Assembly: GCA_024663395.1 (NCBI GenBank)
Contig: JANFAH010000005.1
Span: forward strand, 1,798,001-1,862,000
Length of the DNA: 64,000 nt
Direction: 5' to 3'
DNA from: Pisolithus tinctorius
Lineage: Eukaryota > Basidiomycota > Agaricomycetes > Boletales > Pisolithaceae
Shown: piece after piece, positions 52,366 through 64,000 of the stretch
How positions within the stretch are numbered: position 1 is the stretch's first letter
Layout of the letters: each line of letters begins with the position of its first letter
Notes under the pieces: generated by a model
What the model was told of the DNA's origin: nothing
The model's database searches: none
The model's input: the letters and a program-made list of their open reading frames with translations, nothing else
Translations under genes and position numbers: made by a program

Positions 52366-54544
52366 GGTGACCAGACTGGTGCCAGTTCTGCTGGATCCCA
52401 GGTCTAACATCGTGCACATGTAGTGTAGTGTTCTTGTATGCCTGCAAATGCCAAATCCCTGTTCCAGTTCTAAGTAGTGAAAGAAAACAAATAAAAGAAG
52501 AGGAAGGGAAAACAAGACATGGTAACTAAGAGACAGGTGAAACAGATAAGGAGAAAAGAAACTTGAGACTGGTTCTAGGTTATTTCTTGAAAGGACTGGG
52601 TTTGTCTGGGTACTGGTCATGATATTCTTGAATGAGTTCTGAGGCATTGTCTAACTCCATTGCTAGTACCCAGGTGGTTTCTTCATCAGTTCCCTCATAA
52701 CCAGTCCACCAGACCAGGTACTGCAACCAACACTTTCTGTGCTAGTCAACCTTCAAATCAAGTATCTCTGCTACTTCAAATTCTAAGTTGCTGTCAACAT
52801 CTACCAGTGGGGTTGGAGGTTGAGTCCAGTTGGGTATGGTATTTGGGATGGCTGGTTCAAGTTGGGATATGTGGAAGACCAGGTGTACAGCATGCATAGA
52901 GTCTGGTAAATGCAGGGTGAATGAGTGAGAGCTGGCCTGGGCTATTATGGGATAGGGCCCAAGGTTCTTCTCACTCAGCTTCTTGGAGGGCCAGGTTGAC
53001 TGGAAATACTTGACTTTTACATAGACATTGTCACCCACTTTGAAGTCTGGGGCCAGCATGCACTTAGCATCTGCAGGTCCTTGGCAGTGTTGCTGGGCAA
53101 GAGCCATTTCTTCATGAAGGTATTGGTGCAGTGAGTCTAAGTCAACTGCATAATCATGAGCCCAGTTGCATGTGAGATCATGCTCAGGGAAGACCAAGAT
53201 ATTAGGGTGGTAACCCTTATTAGCAAAGAAGGGTGATACCCTGGTCATAGCACTGGGTGCATTGTTGTAAGCAAATTCAGCCAATGGTAGTAACTCGGCC
53301 CAGTTATCCTGTTGGTAGTTACAGTAGACCTGGAGATATTGTTCAAGGGTCTGGTTGGTGCACTCTGTCTGACCATCCCCCTCTGGGTGGTACCCAGAGG
53401 TGAAGTGTAGTTGCATGTCTAGAGCCTTACCAAGAGACTGGAAGAAGTGGGACATGAACTCTGATCCCTGGTCTGAGGTTACATGGGCTGATACACCATG
53501 CTTGGAGAATACATGCATGAGAAAGAGCTTGGCAAGCTCAGGGGCTGTGATGGTGTCATGAGTAGGTATGAAAATGGCTTGCTTTGAACACTGGTTGACT
53601 ATGACAAGGATGGTGGTAAAGCCGGTTGAGGCCAGGAGTTGCTCTATGAAATCCATTGAGATGGAATTCCATGGCTTCTCTGGCACTGGGAGTTGTTTGA
53701 GTAGGCCATAAGGCCAGTAGCAGGGTACCTTGGCCTGGGCACAGGTAGTACAAGACTGGACATAGTCTTTGACAAATGTCCTTAGGCTGGGCCAGGTGTA
53801 TTCACACCAGATGAGTTCCAAGGTTCTATTTTGGCTGAAGTGGCTGGACAAGAAGTGATCATGTTTGAACCTCAAGACATGAAGGCAAAGGTCATTAGAG
53901 TCTGGTACATAGATTCTTCCATCTAGGTGGATGAAGCCAGTGTCATCAACTGACCACTGGGAATCTGATGTATCTGAGAACTGGACTTGGGTGACTGGGT
54001 CTGAGGGTAGAGCTGAGAGGATATCATTGTGTAACTTCTCCATGTCCATCAGTGCAACAGCATGTAGGACTGGGTATTCAAGGTAGGTGGCACACAGGGA
54101 GGTGGCTAGCTGTTCCTGTGTGAAGACTGGTCTGAGATTCTGTGGGTTGACCCAGGCATAGTTGCTATCCCCCTCTTTGGGGTAGATGTCCCATCATCTA
54201 GTTAGGGCATCAGGCTTAGCACCAAGTTTACTGGGTCTGAACCAGATAACCATACTGAACTGTGACAAAAACTCAGACCAGTGTGCCTGGCCCTGGGTTA
54301 GTACCTTTGAGGTGGAGAAATACTCCAGGTTCTTATGATTGGTGACAACATCAACCAGTACTGCAGAACCTTCCAAGTAATGCCACCATGTCCAGAATGC
54401 CTCGAAGATCACAAGTAATTCCTTATCATGGGTGTCATAATTTAACTCTAGGGCTGTTAAGGTGTGAGAGTAGAATGCAACTAGCTGGATTTGACCATCA
54501 CCAGTGGTGATGGTCAAAATACTGGCTATGGCATAGTCAGACAC

Positions 54545-55278
54545 TGTCATGACCATGCATTCATCCTAAGTCCTCACTCACTCTGCACCCCTTTCTGCCA
54601 GTCATTCACTCACTCCACACCAACTCTGCCCACCCTCTGTCAGTTATGAACCTCCTCCACTCCAACTGCTGTCAGACTTGTGCTAGTCTGCCATTGGACC
54701 ATGTGGGCCATTCTCTGATGGGTCATGTGACCTCCTTTTGGACTTCTCCTTGACAGCACACAGCCAGGTACTCTGCAGCACATGCACCACATGGTCCAGT
54801 GCCTGGACTGTTTCCTTTTCAGGATGTTCTGTGTTACCTGTTTGTATGTCCTCTGTCTTCCCTTCATTTGTCATCTAGGAAGTTTTACTTGAAAATTTAT
54901 GAGTCTCTGTATGTCAGTTCCAATTCTGGTTACTGTACCTCTGTAGTAGTATAAAAGCATGTACTGTACTCCACCATTCTCCAGTACGAATATCAACCTA
55001 GTTCCTACTCCCTCTGTCTCCATCTTCTGCCTGTCAGAGTTACCTCTGACTTTCCATCTGTACTCTCCCTCTGAAATATGAGGGCTGAGATCGTGCAAGG
55101 GGGTAGCACATGAGCTAAACCCAATGCCCTCACTCTGCTCTGCCCTTGTCTCACAGACTTTGTTCCTGCCAACACTCCACCAGTCAGAGTTCTGTTCCTT
55201 CATGTCAGACTTGCTTCCAAACCCTTCTCCAGACCTTGTCTAGTGTTGGAGTTGGTCAGAGTAGGCCCAGACTTGACA
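54545..55278 (+). mobile_element. Solo Ty3 LTR H (734 bp)
   Basis: It has TGTCATGACCATG...GACTTGACA ends and TSD gacac at 54540-54544 and 55279-55283. TATAAAAG lies near 54950, with AGTACGAATATC about 33 nt later. It is inserted between RT and RNase H of C. Confidence 0.95.
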
Positions 55279-56889
55279 GACACATCAGTCTCAACAATAA
55301 TAGGAGCATCTGGGGAAAAGTGAGTTAGGACCAGGGCAGTGGTGAAGGCCTGCTTGAGTTTGTTGAAAGACTGGCAGCACTCCTCAGAGAAGTTCCAGGG
55401 AGCACCTTTGCATGTCAACCAGGTTAGAGGTACCACTATGTCCAAGTAGTTGAAAATGAACCAGTGATAGAAATTGGCAAAGCCCAGGAAGGACTGAATG
55501 TCCTTTACCTTCTGGGGCTCAGGCCAGTCACAGATAGCTTTGACCTTTTCTGAAGACATGGTAAGGCCAGCTGGGGACAAGTGGTAGCCCAAATATTCCA
55601 CAGAGTCCAAGTGGAATTCACACTTCTCTAGTTTGGCATACAGGCCATGCAACTGGAGCCAGCAAAGAACCTCCCAGACATGGTGCTTGTGTGATGACTC
55701 ATCTCCAGAGTAGATTAAGATGTCATCAAGGTAGATGACAACACAGACATCAAGCATATCTGCAAAGATTGAATTGACAAACTGCTGGAAGGTGGCCAGG
55801 GCATTGGTAAGACCAATAGGCATCACCAACCACTCATAAGACCCATAGCATGTTCTAAAGGCTGTTTTCCACTCATCGCTTGGTGCAATCTGGACAAGGT
55901 GGTATGCATGCCTCAAGTCAATTTTAGTGTAGATTTTGGCATGACTAGGGGAGTCAAGTAGATCAGATATTAGTGGTAGGGGGTACTGTCTTTCTTGGTG
56001 AGCTTGTTAAGGCCCTGGAAGTCAACACATAACTGGAGTGAACTGTCCTTCTTCTTTATGAAGAGGACCAGTGCAGCATAGGGGGAAGAAGTGGGCCAGA
56101 TGAAACCAGTAGTCAGGTTTTTGTCAATGAAAGCCTGGAGAGCTTGCAGCTCAACCAGGGATAGCAAGTAGAGAGTTCCAATGGGTGGTGTAGTACCCTC
56201 TTCCAGTTCAATCTTAAGGTCATACTCCTGGTGTTGGGGGAGAGTAGATGCTTTGGCTTTGCTAAAGACATCAGCAAATTTGTGGTAGTCCTTTGGTACA
56301 CCAGCCAAGTCCAGTGGAGGGCCAGTAGAGGCAGACTGGGCCAGGACTGGGTCCAGTGGTCATAGATGAAGTTGGAATTGGGTAGATCCTTCTAGCTTGC
56401 AAGTGCATACATTCACAGCTGCATTGATCAGGGTGATAGGAGGAGCTTTCAGAGGGGTGCAAACTGGTGAGTCAACAGATGGTACAGATGGTGCAGGGCC
56501 GGGGTTGGGTTGGTCAGGTAGACCAGGATTGGAAAGACTGGTTAAGACCCATGTGGCAGGGGGTGTTGATGGGGTTGGCATTCCTCCTGTAGATGTCCAG
56601 AAAGTTAGACTGCTCAGTACCCAATCAATCAACAAATTGTAGCAGGTGAGCCAGTCATGTCCAAGGACTATCTTACATTCAGAATCCAATGGGGCTAGAA
56701 ACAGGGTTACTTGGGTGACATCGCCAGTCACAAATTGAACCAAAAGATCTACTGCTTGAGTGATAACAAAACTTGACAACCCATCAAAGAGCTGGAGTTG
56801 GATAGGGGACACAGGGTAAGGGGCAAACAAATGTTGATTAACAAATTCTTTATCAATGAAGCTATGTGTGGAACTGGAGTCCACTAGAG

Positions 56890-57799
56890 TGTGAAGTACG
56901 GGTTTACCCTCAGGTGACTGGGCTTCAAGACCGGGTGACAGGGGTTAAGTCCGAGTGGCCAGAATCAAGGCCGGGAGACAGGGGCCAAGTCTGGTTAGAC
57001 CGGAGTCAAGGCCGGAGTTCAGGGGCTAAGTCCGGAGGACCGGACTTAAGGCCGGGAGCGTGGGAATAAGACCGGTAGCGTGGGAAACCGACCGGTGTTG
57101 GAGTGCGCACAAGGGGAAGCCGGTCCGGGGTTGGATCTACCTCCCTTGGTCTCAGCTTATGTGCTGTACCCTTATGCAAGCCGGGGAGAGGTCCGGGACA
57201 GGGGTCGGGGATAGCTTAAGGCTCGGCCTTAGCTATAGAGTAGTCTCGAGGGGTAGTACGGAGTTGAGGGTAATACTTAATTGATATTCTGACTGGGGTG
57301 CTACAAAGTATGTACAGGGGTTAAATACAGGAGGCTGGTCCAGGATAATGAACATAGAGCCAGACTTGTGAATAAGCTGATTAGCAAGACGAGGATAGCC
57401 ACAGTGGCTATGCAGAGGCTAATAGCCAAAGTCCGGGTGACCGGCATAACTGGGGTCAGACACAGGATTGTACAGTAAGCAAAGTTAGACAAAAGGACAA
57501 GACTAAATATAGCACAAACAAAGGGAAACAGACCGGAGTTATGTCCGGGTGACCCGGACACAGACCTGGGAGGACCGGGGTGGAGCAGCACAAGGCTGGG
57601 AGACCAAAATGGACCGGAGATAGGGGTAAAACACCGGACTTAAGTTATTTAGACCAGAGTTGGGTTTCCTAGGGCTGGAGTTGAGTTCTCTAGGCCGGAA
57701 CTAGGTTTTCTAGGCTGGACTGGGACCGGACTTGACCGGAGATAGGGGCTAGGGGTCCGGACTGGACTGGGACTGAGTCCGAGAGTCATGGATATGACA
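56890..57799 (-). mobile_element. Solo Ty3 LTR I (910 bp)
   Basis: It has TGTGAAGTAC...ATATGACA on plus and TSD tagag at 56885-56889 and 57800-57804. It is the same family as J, inverted. It is dense in CCGG. GATATTCTGACT at 57283-57294 is the complement of the transcript-start motif. Confidence 0.94.
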
Positions 57800-57960
57800 T
57801 AGAGTACAAAACCGGGGCAACTTGTGACTGACAATAGAAACATGGGGAGTCAATGAATTTGGATTGGAAAGAGTGGATGCGTTGAGACGAGCCTCTGTGA
57901 GTGCACAGCTGGAGTCAATGCAGCTCTCAGTCTGTGTGGAGTCCTGAGAGTTACTACAGT

Positions 57961-58323
57961 GAGGGACAAAAGCATTGCAATGTTTGTGAGGTGTGAGTTG
58001 TTGCTGATGTAGCTCAGGCTATTCTGCAAAGATAATCATGATACCTGTACCAATGGAAAGGGGTGACTCTAAGCTTTCAAGAGCACTAAGGTTCAGTGCA
58101 AACAGAGCAATACATGCTGGGATACACCCTATTCTTTCTGAAAAGTGCATTACAACACTTTTGTCCCTGACTGGTGAAATAGTGAAAAGTGACCTTTTGA
58201 TGGGATTGAGGGCATGAAGGATGGGAAAATATGATTACACAATGAACCACATGATCTTCCAGATGATTTGTCAGCATGTAAACAATGACAAATGTTGGAC
58301 TTGTACCATTAATCCTCCCTCTT
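57961..58323. other. Unassigned 363 bp
   Basis: Element C stops abruptly at about 57960. I see no ORF or repeat in this stretch and no TSD linking it to LTR J. Confidence 0.4.
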
Positions 58324-59244
58324 TGTCATATCCATGACTCTCGGGCTTGGTCCCAGTCCAGTCCGGACCCCTAGCCCCTATCTCCGGTCAAGTCCGGTCC
58401 TAGTCCGGCCTAGAAAACCTAACTCCGGCCTAGAGAACTCAACTCCAGCCCTAGGAAACCCAACTCTGGTCTAAATAACTTAAGTCCGGTGTTTTACCCC
58501 TATCTCCGGTCCATTTCAGCCTCCCGGCCTTGCACTGCTCCACCCCGGTCCTCCCAGGTCTATGTCCGGGTCACCCGGACATAACTCCGGTCTGTTTTCA
58601 TTTGTTTGTACTATATTTAGTCTAGCCTGTTCATCAGACTTTGCTTACTGTACAATCCTGTGTCCGACCCCGCTTATGCCGGTCACCCAGACTTTGGCTA
58701 TTAGCCTCTGCATAGCCACTGTGGCTATCCTCATCTTGCTAATCATCTCACTAATAGCTTATTCACAAGTCCGGCTCTATGTTCATTATCCTGGACCGGC
58801 CTCATGTATTTAACCCCTGTACATACTTCATAGCACCCCAGTCAGAATATCAACTTAGTATTACCCTTAACTCCATACTACACCCCGAGACTACTCTATA
58901 GCTAAGGCCGAGCCTTAAGCTATCCCCAACCCCTGTCCTGGACCTCTCCCCGGCTTGCATAAGGGTACAGCACATAAGCTGAGACCAAGGGAGGTAGATC
59001 CAACCCTGGACCGGCTTCCCCCTGTGTGCACCCCAAGACCGGTCGGTTTCCCACACTACCGGTCTTGTTCCCGCGCTCCCGGCCTTAAGTCCGGTCCTCC
59101 GGACTTAGCCCCTAACCTCCGGCCTCAACTCCGGTCCAACTGGACTTGGCCCCTGTCTCTCGGCCTTGATTCTGGCCACTCGGACTCAGCCCCTGTCACC
59201 CGGTCTTGAAGCCTGGTCACCCGAGGGTAAACCCGTACTTCACA
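58324..59244 (+). mobile_element. LTR J (921 bp), 5' LTR of a non-autonomous element
   Basis: It has TGTCATATCCATG...GTACTTCACA ends. A TATTTAAC box near 58806 is followed about 34 nt later by AGTCAGAATATC (58840-58851). It is followed by a matching self-priming site, so it is read as a 5' LTR. Confidence 0.85.
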
Positions 59245-59246
59245 GT

Positions 59247-59257
59247 ATATTCTGACT
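59247..59257 (+). promoter_or_regulatory. Self-priming site of element J
   Basis: ATATTCTGACT begins 2 nt after the LTR and is complementary to AGTCAGAATAT at 58840-58850 (11 bp). The sequence differs from that of A and E, yet both sides change together. Confidence 0.72.
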
Positions 59258-60583
59258 CACACTTGTGCAAGCCACTGCATCATGTCTAGGTCCTGCTCTA
59301 GAGCCCCTACCCATGACCTTGCCCATCAGGACTCATTGGGATACCTCTCCTCTGACTCCGGAGCCCAACCCGGAGATCTCTGCTAAAGCAGAGAGGTAAC
59401 CCGGCACCCCTTGGCACTCTGCACACCCCTGGGTTGCATTACCCCTGACACTATGTCCTTAGTAGTCAAAACTTAATGCATCCATTCCCTCACTCCTGAG
59501 CCCTGCCTGCCACTCATTTCTTCCTGACTCTGGACCGGCCATGTCAACCCCTGAGTCGGACTCACCATCCGGACTCACTACCAACCCGGGTTCATGCCTG
59601 AGCCCACTTCCAAGTCGGAGTTACTCTCTGGACTTGCCCCTGAGCCAGCCTCATCAACCGGACTCACTTCTGTTAGCTCCCCCAAGCTGTCTCTGACCTC
59701 TGGCTGGTCAACCCTGGTCTTCACCACAGTCCTTACCTCAGTCATCCCAGCACTCTAGCCCAGCTGTCTTCGTCCAGTTCTACTGTACTGAACACTGGGA
59801 TCTCATCACTCATTTGACCTCCTGACTCCCCGATATTGGTCTTCAGACCTCTGTGCACCTCTGGTGCAACCCCCAGGCCTGGACTTGGCCGGTCCTGGCC
59901 CTCAATGCCTTCCCTGTTTCCCATCGGCACTCAGCTTCAGCAGTTTTTGGGTCTGGTCTCCACCCTCAGCCTTTGCTACACCGGCCTTGGAGCCCTGGAC
60001 CCCCTTTCCAGTCTCCGGACTGTCTGTTAGCGGCCTGTCCAGCCCTGGGTTGGCTTGTCCACACTCACTTGGACTTGTCTGAAGCCGTTTTGCCACTTCC
60101 CTCGGCCTCCTGCCCTTTGTTACTGGCCCTCTCGGCCCTGGTTTGATTCAGCCACCTCACCCGGACTTGTCTAGACCTGTTACTAGGTTTTGGACTGGTC
60201 CTGGCTCCCCTCAGACCTGTCTGTTCCTCACAGACCCCTCCTGGGTCTCCTGTCCATTGTCCCGGTGCTGCACTAGTCACCTCAGCCTTGGGATGGTACT
60301 TGTCCTTCAGACTTGTACCAGGCCTCAGCTCCGGTGGTCTTAGCTAGTGCATGACACCCCCATTTCGGTCTAGGACTGGTCTGCCAGCCCTCTGGCCCTT
60401 AGCCCAGTCCCTGACCTCTTTTCCGGCCTCTCTTTTCACTTAGAGGCACCCCCTGGGCATGCTAGTCCTTCGGACTTGCTCCTGGCCCCTGATTTTCGGT
60501 CTAGGACCGTTCTGCTGGTTCTCCGGCCCCTATCCCGGTCCCTGACCTCATTTCCAGACCTCTCCCTGTCCTCTGTCCATCCC

Positions 60584-60754
60584 GGGATCCTAACCGGGTT
60601 AACAAGTTGGTAGCTCTGCACTCCGGAAGCCAAAACTGGTGGTCTCAGTTGAGACAAAACAATTAGAGTCTACCCCAGGATCCTAACTGGGTCAACAAGT
60701 TGGTACTCCAGTACACCAGAAGCCAAACTGGTGGTCTCGGTAGAGACAAATCAA
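60584..60754 (+). repeat. Imperfect tandem duplication in element J
   Basis: Two units, 60584-60664 and 60677-60754, share GGATCCTAACYGGGTYAACA, the AAGTTGGTA block, AAGCCAAA and the GAGACAAA ending. Differences are mostly transitions. Confidence 0.85.
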
Positions 60755-63700
60755 TTGGTGCATTACTCTGTTCCCCTTAGCAGTCCTCCTGGCTCATCCT
60801 GCTGAACCCTGCTGGACCCCCAACTTCCCTCGGACTCACCTGGCTGTTCAGCCCTGGTCTGGACTTGCCAACTCCGGTCCCCTTGTGGCCCTGGCTCGTC
60901 CTGCCAGTCCCTTGGCCTCAACCTGGCTGTTCAAGCCCTGGACCGGACTTGCTAACTCTGGTCCCCCTATTTGTGTCCGGTTTTTTCCACCTCCGGACTC
61001 CTTTATGACCGGTTTCCTGAGTTCCGGTCTTCCCTCCCTTGCTAGGCCTTGTCACCCTTTGTCCAGCCTGTTATCTCCGGACTTCCTTAGAGCCCCTGAC
61101 CGGTCTTGCTGACTCCGGCTTTCTTTCTCTTTTCTGGTGTTCGTCTCTGGACCTCCTCATGACCCCTGACCGGTCTTGCTCACTCTGGACTCATTTCTTT
61201 TGGCCGGTCTCCTGTCTCTGGCCTCCCTCGGCCTCTGATACCCCTTGGGTAGCTCTAAGCTACTCCACTGTCACTCATTCAGCCTTCGGACCTCTCCCTC
61301 CTCCCGGAACTACCCCTGTCCTCTACCCCAGTGCTATGGTCTTGACCTAGCACCTCTTTCCGGTCCTTGGTGGACCTGGCCTTGGTTCTCTCTTGGTCTC
61401 CGAACCCCTGTTTAACCGGCCTTGTCAACTCGTTAGGAACTGAGGTATCTAGGTTGTAGGGAACCAACTAGCCCACTCAATAGGCACCCGTTGGTGGCCG
61501 AGTGTAGTGCAGTCACCTATCCCTGCCTAATACTAAAGTTTGCTAACCCCCCTGACGTCAACCCCGCCTTGGAGCATGAATTTGCTTGCAAGACACCCCG
61601 GGCTTCGGCCCATCTGACAAACCCCCGACTCTGCCGGTCTGTTTCCCAGCTCACCCACTCGCCCCGGAACTTGTATGCTCGCAAGGCCCCTTCGGGTACC
61701 AGCTGACCCCTCACCTTCCCCTAACCATCGCCACTGTCACCCCACCGTTGACTCCGGAACTCCAGTCCTACCCACTCTCCCAACTCCGGTCTTACCGGTT
61801 GTCTTTTGGCCTGCCGGTCTTCACTGGCCTTCTGGTTTCCTCTCGGGCTCTGGTTCCGGCCTTCATACCCTCACCTTTGACTCTGACACTCCTTACTATC
61901 CCCATACCAGTCCGGCCTGCTCTGTCGGCCTTGTATCTCCGGTTTTTAAGCTTTTCCGGCCTTGAAAAAGCTTCCTGAAACCGGTCTTGACACCTGTTAA
62001 GCTGGTCTCGGCATTCTCAGTACTCGGACTTACAACTCCGGTGGTAGTACTCCTACTACCCGTCCAGTACTCTGCTCCATGGTCCTAGCCCATACCTCGT
62101 ACCCCTGTAGACTTGGGAAGTCTACCCCTAAGAGGGGGATAAGGGACCTCGCTAGTGACCTACTCTCTGCCAAACCCCTGTCTGCTACCTCTCCAGTGCC
62201 CTCAGCACAACCTCACTCGGTCCCTGCACACCGGTCCCCGGTTCCTTGGTCCAGTCCTTGCATACCAAAGCACTCCCAAACCACCTGCCCTGGGTTGCTC
62301 CCAGCCCCTAACATCTGTGTTGGTACTCCAGTCTCACTATCTCAGTAGTCCTCGGCCTTGGTGATTGTGTGTTCACCGGTCTCACTGGCCTCGGCCTCCT
62401 GTTCTCAGCCTTTCAGCTGGACAACCCCTAGGCCTCACACGGTCTCCAGACCCCCTGAACCGGTCCTCCAATGACTTTTGGCCCTCAGGCTTCTCACCAC
62501 CGGAGAACCCACCTCCAACTAACTCCGGACACCCCTAAACTGGACTCAATACCCGGACTCAGCTTTGGCTGGCACTCCTAGGCTTCATTGCACCAGTCTC
62601 ATGACCTGCTGGTCCCCGGTTCATGCCTAGATATGCTAGGTCCTCTGGTCCTTGTCCAGACCAAACTCTAGCTGTTGTAGACAGCCCCTAGTCCCTCGAT
62701 GACCTCCAGAAGCCCATCCAGCCTGTTTCCAAGGTGCTCGGCACTTGGCCTTGCCACTTCCGGCCTCGGGGTTACACCTTGCTACCCCTGGTTACCCCAG
62801 TCTCAGTGTTAGCCTGTCAGCCTACACTGTTTTGGCCTCCCGTTATCAGCCTGCTAGCTGGATAGCACCTCAGATCATCTCTGACTACCCCAAACCCCTC
62901 CGACACCTTCAGACCAGCCTCCAGTCAGCCACTGCGGCCCAACCCAGCTCCAGACCGGTCTCCCTTTGGATTTCCGGCCTTACAGCCCCATCCAGGTTGA
63001 GACTGGTCTCCCATAGCCTTTCTAGCCCTTTTAGCCCTTACTGGCTCCCAACTGGTCCCCACCTGGCTTTTCTAAGCCCCCCTGACCATTAGACCGGCCT
63101 CTGGTTGCCCCTTCCGGTCCTCTCTGACCCTCAGACCGGTTCCCGGCCTTCCAGGCCTTCTGTTCCCTTGACCGGTCTTCGGTCTTGCTGTTTTCGCCAG
63201 ACCACTCGCTTTAGCACAACTGGCTCCACCACTCCCAGTCTCGGTCTCCAGCTTTTGCCACCCCCGGCCTGAGCCACCCTCGGTCTCAGCCTTCGGCTTT
63301 GACCCCTGTCTCTAGCTCCGGTCTCCTGTTTCCTTGTTATATGTTTTCTCAGTTTTCTGTTATCTGTTTTCTTTTCTGTAGATACACTTTCAGACCCTGT
63401 GACCCCCTGGAGCAGACCTTGGACCTGCCCTGGCCTTCTTGCCACTCCTCATGACCCCCTGTATCCCTGCAGTGCATTCCCGGTCCAACCAGTGCATTCC
63501 TAGACTGGTTTTTCTGGCCTTCCTGGCACCCACCTGGCCTTTGTGTCATTCCGGTGTCACTCAGCAGCACACTGGTACACCCCTGGACCATCTTTTGGTC
63601 ATCCCTGGACCTCTCTGAACCTCTCGGCCTCCGTGTTGTCCTGAACCAGCTTTGAAGCACACCTCCGGCCCTAGTGGCACACCCCTGGTACATTAGTTGG

Positions 63701-64000
63701 ACATTACCGGTCCCCTGTACATCTTCGGTCTCCGGTTTCCCCTGACCTGGCTCTGAAACACACCCCTAGGCCTTACCTGGCCATTCCTGACCTGCCTTAA
63801 CCCAACTCTGAAGTGCAACTCTGGCCCCCCTGAAAACACTGGCTACAGCTTTCAGCTGTCTCCAGAAACCCCCATATAGCCGGTCTAGTCACTTCCGGAC
63901 TCGGCTTTGCCTTGTCCCAGCCTGCTGAACTGTCTGGCAGCCTCCTAGACCGGCCTCCGGCCTGTTTGTTGTTACTTCTCCAGCCTCGGGTTCCCAGAAC

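Larger units (their letters stand above)
52580..57960 (-). pseudogene. pol: Element C pol with chromodomain, cut by LTRs H and I
   Basis: Order on minus: protease end (57960-57800, then 56884-56800, with the active site read as Asp-Ser-Ser), reverse transcriptase (about 56050-55600, YLDD near 55735), RNase H (54540-54200), integrase (about 53800-53350) and chromodomain (52740-52600). It is closely related to gypsy-A pol. Lesions: a 1-nt loss near 55986, TGA 54194-54196, a TAG near 52742, and solo LTRs I and H, each with a TSD. Gag and 5' LTR are missing beyond 57960. Confidence 0.94.
59245..64000 (+). mobile_element. Internal region of element J: long, pyrimidine-rich, no pol
   Basis: An ATG near 59282, placed like the gag start of gypsy-A, opens a frame of only about 35 codons. 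After that come about 4.7 kb in which the plus strand is C/T-rich and full of CCGGNCT-type words, with no frame above about 130 codons and no retroelement domain. A TAAGAGGGGGATAAGG tract near 62120 resembles the Ty3 purine tract but is not followed by an LTR start. It continues beyond the window. Confidence 0.65.

Noticed and set aside
62110..62140. 3' end of element J at the purine tract near 62120
   Set aside because: The tract is right in composition but is followed by GGACCTCGC and not by a TGTCAT-type LTR start.
59853..62364. Several 60-130 codon frames in element J
   Set aside because: They are Pro/Leu/Ser-rich in every frame, as expected from C/T-rich repetitive sequence, with no domain and no consistent start context.

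Overview
The window looks like a fungal, probably basidiomycete, repeat-rich chromosome segment. The evidence is introns of 47-60 nt with GTAAGT/GTGAGT donors, Ty1/copia and Ty3/gypsy elements of fungal type, and Zn(II)2Cys6-like proteins. I found no convincing host housekeeping gene, no rRNA and no bacterial feature. Species cannot be named from the sequence.

Almost everything is LTR retrotransposon, nested several layers deep, and most insertions can be ordered from their target-site duplications (TSDs). (1) 1-21735: a Ty3 element, here gypsy-1 (gag-pol on minus, 20537 to 13289; 660-bp LTRs at 20558-21217 and 2389-3048), sits inside the LTR of a tiny TRIM-like element (21218-21735; other half at 3049-3168). 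The block is rearranged: 1-1272 is an indel-free inverted copy of 11838-13109, and the two gypsy-1 LTRs are now head-to-head. Between them lie an eroded multi-exon gene (4423-7340), a truncated copia pol (8854-11564) and about ten short copia LTRs. (2) 21741-27306: eroded unidentified coding remnants cut by solo LTRs. (3) 27307-30080: copia-2 (5' LTR, half-tRNA primer site, gag-pol with nonsense codons), truncated against a fragment of gypsy-D. (4) 30554-48574: the gypsy-D LTR, split by copia-3 (30688-48171, TSD ggatg). Copia-3 holds solo LTR G (TSD ctgcc) and a full-length chromovirus, gypsy-A (33695-45253, TSD gggat). Gypsy-A in turn holds a gag-only element B (35579-39640, TSD ctgg). (5) 48575-57960: a gag remnant (E) and a second chromovirus (C) joined through one shared LTR, with C cut by solo LTRs F, H and I. 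(6) 58324-64000: a 921-bp LTR (J) followed by about 4.7 kb of CCGG-rich, pyrimidine-rich sequence without long ORFs, apparently a non-autonomous element.

The most interesting system is an accessory gene carried antisense to gag-pol, between the pol 3' end and the 3' LTR, in three Ty3 elements of two lineages, plus a fragment in a fourth. After splicing I predict proteins of 319, 324 and 323 residues, each with a C-X2-C-X6-C-X7-12-C-X2-C-X6-C zinc-cluster motif, charged or coiled-coil segments and a C-terminal helix. These frames are open while gag-pol of the same elements is full of nonsense codons.

Other notable points: the chromoviral LTRs show Tf1-type self-priming complementarity that covaries between families; the copia and TRIM elements use a half initiator-tRNA primer site; the TRIM LTR carries a tRNA-like pol III promoter; and nearly all decay is CpG transition (CGA to TGA stops, CA-versus-TG differences between paired LTRs), as expected from cytosine methylation or a RIP-like process.
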